Shown here: piece by piece, positions 16,203-24,593 of the stretch
Position numbering within the stretch: position 1 is the stretch's first letter
Layout: each line of letters starts with the position of its first letter
NCBI GenBank assembly: GCA_045612305.1
Contig: JAZKYU010000062.1
Coordinates: forward strand, 1 to 64,000
From: HGM04593 sp045612305
Lineage (GTDB): Bacteria > Bacteroidota > Bacteroidia > Bacteroidales > Bacteroidaceae
Length of the DNA: 64,000 nt
Direction: 5' to 3'
Position numbers and translations under genes: made by a program
The notes under the pieces: generated by a model
What the model saw: the letters and a program-made list of their open reading frames with translations, nothing else
What the model was told of the DNA's origin: nothing
Databases searched by the model: none

Positions 16203-18374
16203 ATGAATGTTGTAACAAAAAATGTGGCCTTGCCCGATGGTCGCGTAATCACTATCGAGACAGGTAAGCTTGCAAAACAAGCCGACGGATCTGTGATGTT
16301 GCGTTTGGGTAACACAATGTTGTTGGCAACCGTGTGTGCAGCAAAAGATGCTGTTCCCGGTACCGATTTTATGCCTTTGCAGGTAGAGTATAAAGAGAAG
16401 TATGCTTCGTTTGGTCGTTTCCCCGGTGGTTTCACAAAACGTGAAGGCAAGGCTTCGGATTATGAAATCCTCACTTGTCGCTTGGTTGACCGCGCTTTGC
16501 GTCCCCTCTTCCCCGACAACTATCACGCCGAGGTTTTTGTAAACATCGTACTCTTCTCGGCAGACGGCGTTGACATGCCCGACGCGCTTGCAGGTCTTGC
16601 AGCATCGGCAGCTCTCGCTGTTTCCGATATACCTTTCGGAGGCCCCATCTCTGAGGTACGTGTAGCTCGCATCAACGGTGAGTTTGTGGTTAACCCCACA
16701 TTTGCACAGCTCGAGAATGCTGATATGGATATTATGGTTGCCGCAACATACGACAACATAATGATGGTCGAGGGTGAGATGAAAGAGGTTTCAGAGGCCG
16801 ACCTTTTGGAGGCTATGAAGGTTGCTCACGAGGCTATTAAAGTTCACTGCAAGGCTCAGATGGAGCTTATGGAGGAGGTTGGCAAAACCGTTAAACGCGA
16901 GTATTGCCACGAGGTGAACGACGAGGAGTTGCGTGCACAGGTGCGCGAGGCTTGCTATGCAAAAGCTTACGCTGTAGCTGCAAGCGGTAACAACGATAAA
17001 CACGGCCGTGCTGCTGCTTTCGACGCAATAAAAGATGAGTTTAAAGCTCAGTTTACAGAGGAGGAACTCGAAGAGAAGGGTGCACTCATAGACCGCTACT
17101 ATCACGATGTAGAGAAAGAGGCTATGCGTCGTTGCATTCTCGACGAGGGCAAGCGTCTCGATGGTCGCAAGACAACAGAGATACGCCCCATCTGGTGCGA
17201 GGCTGGTTATCTCCCTGGCCCCCACGGCTCGGCAGTATTTACACGTGGTGAGACACAGTCGCTCACAACTGTTACACTTGGTACAAAACGCGACGAGAAG
17301 ATTATCGACGATGTTATGAACCAGGGTACAGAGCGTTCCCTCCTTCACTACAACTTCCCTCCCTTCTCAACAGGTGAGGCTCGTCCCCAGCGTGGTGTAG
17401 GTCGTCGTGAGATTGGTCACGGTAACCTTGCTTGCCGCGCTCTCAAGAACATGATACCCACTGATTATCCCTACTGCGTACGCGTTGTATCGGATATTCT
17501 CGAGTCTAACGGCTCTTCGTCTATGGCTACAGTGTGCGCCGGTACACTTGCGCTTATGGATGCGGGTGTTAAGATTAAGAAACCCGTATCGGGTATCGCT
17601 ATGGGTCTTATAAAGAACGCAGGTGAGGATAAATATGCTGTGCTCAGCGATATTCTTGGCGATGAGGACCACTTGGGCGATATGGACTTCAAGGTAACAG
17701 GTACTGTTGACGGTATCACCGCAACACAGATGGATATTAAGGTTGACGGTCTTTCTTACGAGATTTTGGAGAAGGCTCTTAACCAAGCACGTGAGGGTCG
17801 TATGCACATCCTTGGTAAGATTACCGAGTGCATAGCTGAGCCCCGTGCCGAGCTCAAGCCCCACGCTCCCCGCATCGAAACAATGCGTATACCTAAGGAG
17901 TTTATCGGTGCTATCATCGGCCCCGGTGGAAAGATTATCCAGGGTATGCAGGAGGAGACAGGCGCTACAATCTCTATCGAGGAGGTTGACGGCGAGGGTA
18001 TCATCGAGATTGCAGCAACAAACGGTAAGTCTATCAACGATGCTATTGCAAAGATTAGAGCTATCGTAGCTATCCCCGAGGCTGGTGAGGTATACGATGG
18101 TACCGTGCGTAGCGTGATGCCTTATGGTGCGTTTGTTGAGTTTATGCCTGGTAAAGATGGTTTGCTCCACATCTCAGAGATTGACTGGAAACGTTTTGAG
18201 ACTATGGAGGAGACCGGTATTAAAGAGGGCGATGCTTTGCAAGTGAAGCTTGTGGAGATAGATCCCAAGACCGGTAAGTTCAAACTCTCTCGTCGTGCTC
18301 TCATTGAGAAACCCGAGGGTTATGAGGAGCGTGAGCGTCGTCCCCGTCGCGAGCCCCGCAAGCCCCAAGCTTGA
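16203..18374 (+). CDS. pnp: Polyribonucleotide nucleotidyltransferase
   Basis: PNPase is the phosphate-dependent 3'-5' exoribonuclease of the RNA degradosome. The 723 residues contain two RNase PH domains (about 1-220 and 310-540), the second with FPPFSTGEARPQRG, then a KH domain with IIGPGGKII near 575 and an S1 domain from about 625 (VMPYGAFVEF). The C-terminus is short and basic. The ATG at 16203 is chosen over an earlier in-frame start because the earlier codons cover the promoter. A strong terminator follows the stop. Confidence 0.96.
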   Translation: MNVVTKNVALPDGRVITIETGKLAKQADGSVMLRLGNTMLLATVCAAKDAVPGTDFMPLQVEYKEKYASFGRFPGGFTKREGKASDYEILTCRLVDRALRPLFPDNYHAEVFVNIVLFSADGVDMPDALAGLAASAALAVSDIPFGGPISEVRVARINGEFVVNPTFAQLENADMDIMVAATYDNIMMVEGEMKEVSEADLLEAMKVAHEAIKVHCKAQMELMEEVGKTVKREYCHEVNDEELRAQVREACYAKAYAVAASGNNDKHGRAAAFDAIKDEFKAQFTEEELEEKGALIDRYYHDVEKEAMRRCILDEGKRLDGRKTTEIRPIWCEAGYLPGPHGSAVFTRGETQSLTTVTLGTKRDEKIIDDVMNQGTERSLLHYNFPPFSTGEARPQRGVGRREIGHGNLACRALKNMIPTDYPYCVRVVSDILESNGSSSMATVCAGTLALMDAGVKIKKPVSGIAMGLIKNAGEDKYAVLSDILGDEDHLGDMDFKVTGTVDGITATQMDIKVDGLSYEILEKALNQAREGRMHILGKITECIAEPRAELKPHAPRIETMRIPKEFIGAIIGPGGKIIQGMQEETGATISIEEVDGEGIIEIAATNGKSINDAIAKIRAIVAIPEAGEVYDGTVRSVMPYGAFVEFMPGKDGLLHISEIDWKRFETMEETGIKEGDALQVKLVEIDPKTGKFKLSRRALIEKPEGYEERERRPRREPRKPQA

Positions 18375-18380
18375 TAAATG

Positions 18381-18412
18381 AAAAAGTCGCTGAATTTTCA
18401 GCGACTTTTTTT
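18381..18412 (+). terminator. Terminator after pnp
   Basis: A 13-base arm 18381-18393 pairs with 18398-18410 across ATTT and ends in a T-run. Confidence 0.85.
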
Positions 18413-18488
18413 GTCTGTGCTTGCGTGTTTTTTTTAGTTTGCTTGCAAAAAAACAGCACAGATATAGAATATAAAAATGATAATTTTA

Positions 18489-18496
18489 TATCTTCG
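18489..18496 (+). promoter_or_regulatory. -7 box of ddh
   Basis: TATCTTCG, 21 bases before the ddh ATG. Confidence 0.65.
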
Positions 18497-18517
18497 CGGT
18501 GTAAAAATAAAAAAGCT

Positions 18518-19417
18518 ATGAGAAAGATAAGAGCTGCCATCGTTGGTTATGGCAATATAGGTAAATATACATTGCAGGCGTTGTGCGCTGCCCCCGACTT
18601 TGAGATTGCGGGTGTAGTGCGTCGCTCGGGAGCAGAAAACCTTCCCGCAGAGCTTGCAGAATATAACGTGGTGAAGGATATACGCGAGCTTGGCGATGTG
18701 GATGTTGCCATCCTCTCGACCCCCACCCGCAGCGTGGAGAAGTATGCAAAGGATATTCTTGCGCTTGGTATAAATACGGTCGATAGCTTCGATATTCACT
18801 CGAAGATTGTGGAGCTCCGTCGTTCGCTTGGCGAGAGTGCGCAAGCCGGTAACGCGGTGTCTATAATATCGGCCGGTTGGGATCCGGGTAGCGACTCTGT
18901 GGTGCGAGCTTTGTTGCAGGCTATAGCTCCCAAGGGTATCACTTACACAAACTTTGGCCCTGGTATGAGTATGGGCCACACTGTAGCTGTTAAGGCTATA
19001 GAGGGTGTTAAGGCTGCCTTGTCGATGACTATCCCTGTGGGCACAGGCATACATCGCCGTATGGTTTATGTGGAGATTGAAGAGGGTTATGACTTTGCAC
19101 AAGTTGCAGCTGCTATTAAAGCCGACCCCTACTTTGTGAACGATGAGACACACGTTATGAATGTTCCCTGTGTTGATGACCTCCTGGATATGGGACACGG
19201 TGTTAACCTTACTCGCAAGGGTGTTTCGGGCACAACACAAAACCAACTCTTCGAGTTTAATATGAAGATAAATAACCCTGCACTCACAGCGCAGGTGCTT
19301 GTTTGTTGCGCGCGTGCAACGATGCGTTTGCAACCCGGTTGCTACACTATGATAGAGGTGCCTATAATAGACCTTCTCTACGGTGAGCGCGAGGATCTTA
19401 TAGCACACCTTGTGTAA
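18518..19417 (+). CDS. ddh: meso-diaminopimelate dehydrogenase
   Basis: This NADPH-dependent enzyme makes meso-diaminopimelate from tetrahydrodipicolinate in one step, supplying lysine and peptidoglycan. The 299 residues start with the dinucleotide-binding motif GYGNIGKY (10-17). Family landmarks include SFDIH, SAGWDPGSDS and GPGMSMGHT, which line the substrate and cofactor sites. The ATG at 18518 sits just after a -7 box; the open frame extends upstream into the pnp terminator and cannot be used. A terminator closes this single-gene unit. Confidence 0.94.
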   Translation: MRKIRAAIVGYGNIGKYTLQALCAAPDFEIAGVVRRSGAENLPAELAEYNVVKDIRELGDVDVAILSTPTRSVEKYAKDILALGINTVDSFDIHSKIVELRRSLGESAQAGNAVSIISAGWDPGSDSVVRALLQAIAPKGITYTNFGPGMSMGHTVAVKAIEGVKAALSMTIPVGTGIHRRMVYVEIEEGYDFAQVAAAIKADPYFVNDETHVMNVPCVDDLLDMGHGVNLTRKGVSGTTQNQLFEFNMKINNPALTAQVLVCCARATMRLQPGCYTMIEVPIIDLLYGEREDLIAHLV

Positions 19418-19440
19418 CGCCCCTTAGGATTTTAGATATA

Positions 19441-19472
19441 AAAAACCTCCTTGTAACAAGGAGGTTTTTTTT
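19441..19472 (+). terminator. Terminator after ddh
   Basis: AAAAACCTCCTTG (19441-19453) pairs with the complement beginning at 19457 and is followed by a T-run. Confidence 0.85.
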
Positions 19473-19549
19473 GTATGTGTGTGCGGTAGGCTGCCAGCCC
19501 GTATTTTGTCGCTTGCTTGCTGGCGTGTTGCAAGTTGCGCTTTTTTTAT

Positions 19550-19557
19550 TACTTTTG
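19550..19557 (+). promoter_or_regulatory. -7 box of the sodium symporter gene
   Basis: TACTTTTG matches TAnnTTTG and lies 25 bases before the ATG. Confidence 0.65.
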
Positions 19558-19582
19558 CAGCCGAATAAAACGAAAATAATTT

Positions 19583-20929
19583 ATGAGTGAAAATAAACGT
19601 GCCTCGTTTGGGGGCAAACTAAGTGTGGTGCTTGTTGCTGCGGGCAGCGCTATAGGCCTTGGGGCTATATGGCGTTTCCCCTATATTGCAGGCAAGCACG
19701 GTGGCGCGGCCTTTTTGTTGGTTTTTATGTTGAGCGTTATTGCGGTGGGTATACCGGCGATGCTTGCCGAGTTTGCCGTGGGGCGCAGGAGTAGAAAAAA
19801 CGCGGTAGGGGCCTATCGCGTTTTTTCGAAAAAGTGGAGCTGGCTGGGATACAACGGTGTGCTTGGTGCTTTGCTTATATCGGGTTACTACTATATTGTT
19901 GCAGGTTGGTCGCTAGAGTATTTGGTATCCTCGGCAACAAATGTGCTCTATTCTTCGCCTGTGCCGTTTGTCGACCAGTTTGCATCCTTCCAAGAGTCGT
20001 GGAGGCCTATGCTTTATGCTGCGATATTTATTCTTCTGACACACCTTATTGTTGCGCGTGGCGTGGAGAAGGGTATAGAGAAGGCTTCGAGAATAATGAT
20101 GCCGGCGCTCTTTGTGATACTTATAATTATGGCTGTGCGTGTAGCTTTTATGCCCGGTGCTTTAGAGGGTTATCGTTTCTTCCTCTCGCCCGACTTTAAA
20201 ACAGCGTTTGCACCCGAGACTATTATGATGGCGATAGGGCAGGCTTTCTTCTCCCTGTCGGTGGGTATGGGCTGCATGGTTACTTATGCCTCTTATTTTA
20301 AAAAGGATAACAACTTGGTGCAAACCTCCTTTAACGTGGCTTTGCTCACGATACTTGTGTCGTTGCTTGCAGGCCTTGTGATATTTCCTGCGGTGTTTAG
20401 TGCGGGGTTGCAGCCTGCCGAGGGGCCGTCGCTCATATTTGTTACCTTGCCCGAAATTTTCAAGGATATGCCCTTTGCGGCACTCTGGTCTGCAGTGTTC
20501 TTTATCCTGGTAACCTTGGCTTCGCTTACATCTACAATATCGTTCCACGAAGTTCTCACAGCCTACCTCGCCGAGGAGTTTAAAATATCGCGCAGATGGG
20601 CGGCTCGCATCACCTCGTTATCGGCCATACTGCTTAGTGCTCTCACTTTGAGCGTGGTGTTCGATATTGATTTTCTTGGTATAAAGGTGGCGGGCGCAAC
20701 CCTGATGGATGTGTTCGACTATATTACAGCAAATATCCTTATGCCTCTTGGCGCAATGTTCACCTGCCTCTTTGTGTCGTGGCTTATGCCGCGCTCGTTT
20801 GTGCGCGAGGAGTTGAGCAACAAGGGCTCTATAAAGAACTTTGTGGTGCCAGCTATGGTGTTTATGTTGCGCTACATAACACCTCTGCTCATCCTTTATA
20901 TATTTATAAAGAACTTTGGGCTTGTTTGA
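19583..20929 (+). CDS. Sodium-dependent transporter, neurotransmitter:sodium symporter (SNF) family
   Basis: This 448-residue inner-membrane protein has about eleven or twelve hydrophobic segments. The first contains the SNF signature GSAIGLGAIWRFPY with the unwound sodium/substrate site, as in LeuT. Bacterial members usually take up amino acids such as Leu, Trp or Tyr with sodium; the substrate cannot be fixed here. It has its own promoter and converges on murF-alr with a shared hairpin between them. Confidence 0.9.
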   Translation: MSENKRASFGGKLSVVLVAAGSAIGLGAIWRFPYIAGKHGGAAFLLVFMLSVIAVGIPAMLAEFAVGRRSRKNAVGAYRVFSKKWSWLGYNGVLGALLISGYYYIVAGWSLEYLVSSATNVLYSSPVPFVDQFASFQESWRPMLYAAIFILLTHLIVARGVEKGIEKASRIMMPALFVILIIMAVRVAFMPGALEGYRFFLSPDFKTAFAPETIMMAIGQAFFSLSVGMGCMVTYASYFKKDNNLVQTSFNVALLTILVSLLAGLVIFPAVFSAGLQPAEGPSLIFVTLPEIFKDMPFAALWSAVFFILVTLASLTSTISFHEVLTAYLAEEFKISRRWAARITSLSAILLSALTLSVVFDIDFLGIKVAGATLMDVFDYITANILMPLGAMFTCLFVSWLMPRSFVREELSNKGSIKNFVVPAMVFMLRYITPLLILYIFIKNFGLV

Positions 20930-20955
20930 TAGCTTTTTGGGGCAGGTGTCTTGTA

Positions 20956-20990
20956 AAAGGCGGGTTTATTCACTGTAATAGACCCGCTTT
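20956..20990. terminator. Bidirectional terminator between the symporter and murF-alr genes
   Basis: An 11-base stem with one G-T pair joins 20960-20970 to 20977-20987 across CACTGT. The murF-alr stop codon (20966-20968) lies in one arm. A-runs and T-runs flank both sides. Confidence 0.75.
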
Positions 20991-23446
20991 ATTCTTGTAG
21001 AAACTGCTGTGAGCACTTCGTAGGGTATGGTGTCGAGCCACGAAGCAACTGTTTCGGCAGTGAGGTTGTTGCCGAAAATTTCCACAATATCGCCCTCTTT
21101 GCACTCTATATCGGTAACATCGACCATACATACATCCATACATATGTTGCCTATGTAGGGCGCAGGCTTGCCGTTTACGATGCAGTAGCCGCGTTTGTTG
21201 CCGAGCCTGCGGTTAAGCCCGTCGGCATAACCGATGGGCAGGGCTGCTATGCGTGAGGTGCGTGTGAGCTCTCCTTGACGGCTGTAGCCCACGGTCTCTG
21301 TTGCGGGTACCTCGTGTATTTGCAGAATTATGGTTTTTAGTGTGGAGATGGGGCGTAGCACGTTGTTGCTTCCTGTGGGCGATATGCCGTAGAGCCCTAT
21401 ACCCAGGCGCACCGCGTCGTACTGCACTTGGGTGAAGCGTTCGGCACCGGCGCTGTTGCATATGTGGCGCAAGATCTTGTGCTTGAAGGCTGCTTGCAGG
21501 GTGTTGCCAGCCTCCTCGAAACGCTCTATCTGTGTCTTTGAGAATGTGTCGAAAGTGTCGCTGTCGCTGCCCACAAAGTGCGAAAAAACCGAGCGCGGGG
21601 TGAGCTCGTTTTGCTGTTTTAACTCCTCGACAAGGGCTGGTACCTCTTGTGGCAAGAAACCCAAACGGTGCATACCGGAATCTATCTTGATGTGCACGGG
21701 GTAGTCGGTGATGCCCTCTCGTGTTGCAGCCTGCACTAGCATGCGCAGCATAGAGAAACTATAGACCTCGGGCTCGAGCTTGTTGTCGAAGAGTGCGCGG
21801 AAGGAACTTGGCTCGGGGTTCATAATTATGATACCTGTTGTGATGCCTGCACGACGCAACTCCACGCCTTCGTCTATAACGGCTACGGCAAGGTAGTCTA
21901 CACGGCAGTCTTGCAGGGTGCGTGCAACCTCCAAAGCTCCTGCTCCGTAGGCCGACGCTTTGACCATACAGATGCTTTTTGTGTCGGGGCGTAGGTTGTT
22001 GCGGTAGTAGTTGAGGTTGTCGCGCAGGGCGCTCAAGTTCACCTCTAAGATTGTTTGGTGCACCTTTTTTTCTAGCGCCTCGGTTATCTCCTCGAAGCGG
22101 AAGGAACGCGAGCCTTTTATGAGTATAACCTCGTTGCTAAGCCCTGCAAATGTGGCAGATTGCAAGAAACTCTCTGTGGTTGCGAAAAAGTGTGTCTCGC
22201 AGGGGAGTTTTTCTAGCGCGAGGCTCTCGCTTGCGATGTCTCTACCTATGCCTATGAACTTTTCGACATTATGTTTTACTATATATTGTGCTACGGTGCG
22301 GTAGAGCGCAGCGGGGGCTATGCCTGTTTGCTTTATGTCCGATAGTATGAGCGTTCTCTTAAGGTTGGGGAGGGTGGTGCAACGCCTCTCCATAAAGTCG
22401 AGCGCAATATCGAGCGATGCTATGTCGGCGTTGTAGCTATCGTTTATGAGCATACAGCCGTTCTTTCCCTCTTTAACTTCGAGGCGCATAGCTACAGGCT
22501 CGAGTTGCGACATACGCGCAGTTATCTCCTCGGCTGTTATTCCAAGGTAGAGTGCCACCGCAAGGCTGTTTATGGAGTTTTCCACCGATGCGTCGTCGAG
22601 GAAGGGGATGCGGTAGCTGTGCTCTGTGTCGAGGTATCGGTATTTTATGCTTGTGCCGCAGTTATCTTTTTCTACCGAACTTATGTACAAGGGGTGCTCG
22701 GGGTCTTTGCGCGACCAAGCTATCTCGTTTGCCGGTAGCACAGAGCGTGCAACGCAATCGCTTATAACGGTGTCGTCGGCGTTGTATATTATGGTGTCGC
22801 AGTTTTTGAATAGTTGCAACTTCTCCATACACTTGTCTTGCAGCGTGTCGAAGTTCTCCTGGTGTGCCCCGCTTATGTTTGTTATAACTCCTATCGTTGG
22901 GCGTATGACTGCTTGCAACTTTTCCATCTCTTGTGGCTGTGATATACCAGCCTCGAAGATACCGAGGGTGCTCTCTGTATCGAGCCTCCAAACCGATAGC
23001 GGAACACCTATCTGCGAGTTGTAGCTCTTGGGTGAGCGGGTTACCTTGTAGTTGCCTGCTGTTAACTGGCCTAGCCACTCTTTTACTATGGTTTTTCCGT
23101 CGCTGCCGGTTATGCCCACTACGGGTATGTCGAACTGCGCACGGTGGTGTGCTGCAAGTTGCTGTAGCGCCTCTATGCTGTTGCTAGTAAAGATGAAGTT
23201 TGAGTCGGGGAACTTTTGTGCAACCCCCTTTTCCTCTACAACAAAGTTTCTCACCCCACGGCTGTGTAGCTCGGATATATAGTCGTGCCCGTTGCCGTGC
23301 TTGGTTTTTATGGCAAAAAAGAGCGTCTCCTCGGGGAATACCAAAGAGCGGCTGTCGGTGAGCAGATGCGAAATGACCGAGTCTGTTGCTGTGGCAAGAA
23401 AGTCGGCTCCCAGTATGCTTGCTATCTGTTTAAAAGTGTATTGCAT
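20966..23446 (-). CDS. murF-alr: Bifunctional UDP-MurNAc-tripeptide--D-Ala-D-Ala ligase / alanine racemase
   Basis: This 826-residue fusion is known in Bacteroidetes and joins two peptidoglycan steps. The N-terminal part (about 1-450) is a Mur ligase with the ATP loop GITGSDGKT near 111-119 and the NISGAHQENF segment. The C-terminal part (about 460-826) is alanine racemase. Its PLP lysine lies in MVKASAYGAG near 495, and the second catalytic Tyr is probably in VGYSRQGELT. The ATG at 23446 overlaps the end of the GSCFA gene by 25 bases, so the two are co-transcribed. The fusion supplies D-alanine and uses the D-Ala-D-Ala made from it. Confidence 0.95.
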   Translation of the reverse strand: MQYTFKQIASILGADFLATATDSVISHLLTDSRSLVFPEETLFFAIKTKHGNGHDYISELHSRGVRNFVVEEKGVAQKFPDSNFIFTSNSIEALQQLAAHHRAQFDIPVVGITGSDGKTIVKEWLGQLTAGNYKVTRSPKSYNSQIGVPLSVWRLDTESTLGIFEAGISQPQEMEKLQAVIRPTIGVITNISGAHQENFDTLQDKCMEKLQLFKNCDTIIYNADDTVISDCVARSVLPANEIAWSRKDPEHPLYISSVEKDNCGTSIKYRYLDTEHSYRIPFLDDASVENSINSLAVALYLGITAEEITARMSQLEPVAMRLEVKEGKNGCMLINDSYNADIASLDIALDFMERRCTTLPNLKRTLILSDIKQTGIAPAALYRTVAQYIVKHNVEKFIGIGRDIASESLALEKLPCETHFFATTESFLQSATFAGLSNEVILIKGSRSFRFEEITEALEKKVHQTILEVNLSALRDNLNYYRNNLRPDTKSICMVKASAYGAGALEVARTLQDCRVDYLAVAVIDEGVELRRAGITTGIIIMNPEPSSFRALFDNKLEPEVYSFSMLRMLVQAATREGITDYPVHIKIDSGMHRLGFLPQEVPALVEELKQQNELTPRSVFSHFVGSDSDTFDTFSKTQIERFEEAGNTLQAAFKHKILRHICNSAGAERFTQVQYDAVRLGIGLYGISPTGSNNVLRPISTLKTIILQIHEVPATETVGYSRQGELTRTSRIAALPIGYADGLNRRLGNKRGYCIVNGKPAPYIGNICMDVCMVDVTDIECKEGDIVEIFGNNLTAETVASWLDTIPYEVLTAVSTRIKRVYYSE

Positions 23447-24429
23447 TGTTCGGTCTCTTTATCAAAGTCAAGATGAGGGTTTTTCTCTCTTATGTTTGCT
23501 ATCTTTTTCTCAATATCGCCTATAAACTTCTTGTATGCCTTGCTCTCGGCGTCGAAGGGGCGGTGTGCTAGGGCACGCTTAATCTCCTCTATCTCCTCGT
23601 TGAGCTTGAGGCTTGCGGGGGCTATGTGGCTTGTTGCAAACTTCTCCCATATATACTCCACGGCGAGAGGCGAGGGGTGTGTCATATCGTCGGCATAAAA
23701 GCGGTAGTCGCGCAGCTCGTCGAGCATAATTTCGTATGCAGGGAAGTAGTGTGTGTGCTGCGGGAAAGCTTTTTGCAGCTCTTCTATGGCGAGCAACAGC
23801 GTGGCTTTGCTCTTTTGGTTGTCGTGTGCTCCGTCGCGCAGGTGTCTTATGGGGCTTACCGTGAAGATAATTTTTACTTCGGGGCGCAAAGATATGATAT
23901 CTTTCACAGGCTCGCTCATCTCTCTCACAATCTCCTCAATGCTCAAAAGCCTGCGGTTGAAGGTGCTCGCCGGTAGCTTGTGACAGTTGCTCACAACACG
24001 CCCGTCACTTTTTTGCTCGTATGCGTATGCTGTGCCGAAGGTTATAATTACCACATCGGCTTGTTTCATCTGCAGGTGCGCCTGCTGTAGTGTGCTGTTT
24101 ATTGCGGCGAGAAGTTCTTCTTTTGTTTTGCGCGAAAAGTCGCTGTGGTGCATAGTGCTGTGCCACCTTTCTGCGCTCTCGAACACCTCGCTCGACTCTT
24201 CGTCGAACATCTGCCCGCTTAGCACTCTTTTCAGCGCAGTAGCTATAGACAACGGGTTGTAGATTATGCCGAAGGGGTTGCAGCAGATGGAGTATTTATA
24301 CCCTAGTAATCTCAACCCCATATTTTGTGCAAAACAAGAGCCCAAGAGCAAAATGTTGCTCCTGTGGTCTATGTCGAAAACACTTTTTTTTATTTCGACA
24401 GGCGTTGTCAGTTGTATGTTGTGTGGCAT
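23422..24429 (-). CDS. GSCFA domain protein
   Basis: The 335 residues carry the family name motif GSCFA (ILLLGSCFAQNMG, near residue 30) followed by NPFGIIYNP. GSCFA proteins look like SGNH/GDSL-type hydrolases: Ser in GSCF, a central TFGTAY segment, and a late Asp and His (DDMTHPS). No signal peptide is seen. The first ATG, at 24429, is used because the longer frame starts with TTG at the expected transcript start. It precedes murF-alr with overlapping frames, suggesting a cell-envelope role, but no substrate is known. Confidence 0.88.
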   Translation of the reverse strand: MPHNIQLTTPVEIKKSVFDIDHRSNILLLGSCFAQNMGLRLLGYKYSICCNPFGIIYNPLSIATALKRVLSGQMFDEESSEVFESAERWHSTMHHSDFSRKTKEELLAAINSTLQQAHLQMKQADVVIITFGTAYAYEQKSDGRVVSNCHKLPASTFNRRLLSIEEIVREMSEPVKDIISLRPEVKIIFTVSPIRHLRDGAHDNQKSKATLLLAIEELQKAFPQHTHYFPAYEIMLDELRDYRFYADDMTHPSPLAVEYIWEKFATSHIAPASLKLNEEIEEIKRALAHRPFDAESKAYKKFIGDIEKKIANIREKNPHLDFDKETEQCNTLLNR

Positions 24430-24448
24430 CTCTGTTTGCAATTTATTG

Positions 24449-24456
24449 CAAATTTA
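24449..24456 (-). promoter_or_regulatory. -7 box of GSCFA-murF-alr operon
   Basis: TAAATTTG on the minus strand, 19 bases before the GSCFA ATG. The transcript would be almost leaderless. Confidence 0.6.
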
Positions 24457-24479
24457 ATGAAGTTACGCAATTTATGTTA

Positions 24480-24487
24480 TATCTTTG
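24480..24487 (+). promoter_or_regulatory. -7 box of dxs-trkA-trkH operon
   Basis: TATCTTTG, exact consensus, leaving a leader of roughly 100 bases before dxs. Confidence 0.7.
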
Positions 24488-24593
24488 CAAGAGAATTTTC
24501 ATTATGGTGCAAAGATTGGACCAATTAAAGTATCTCAAAAGTTGTTATTTACCTTTAAAAAGGCTATTATTGCAGTGTATTTGTGATTAGAAT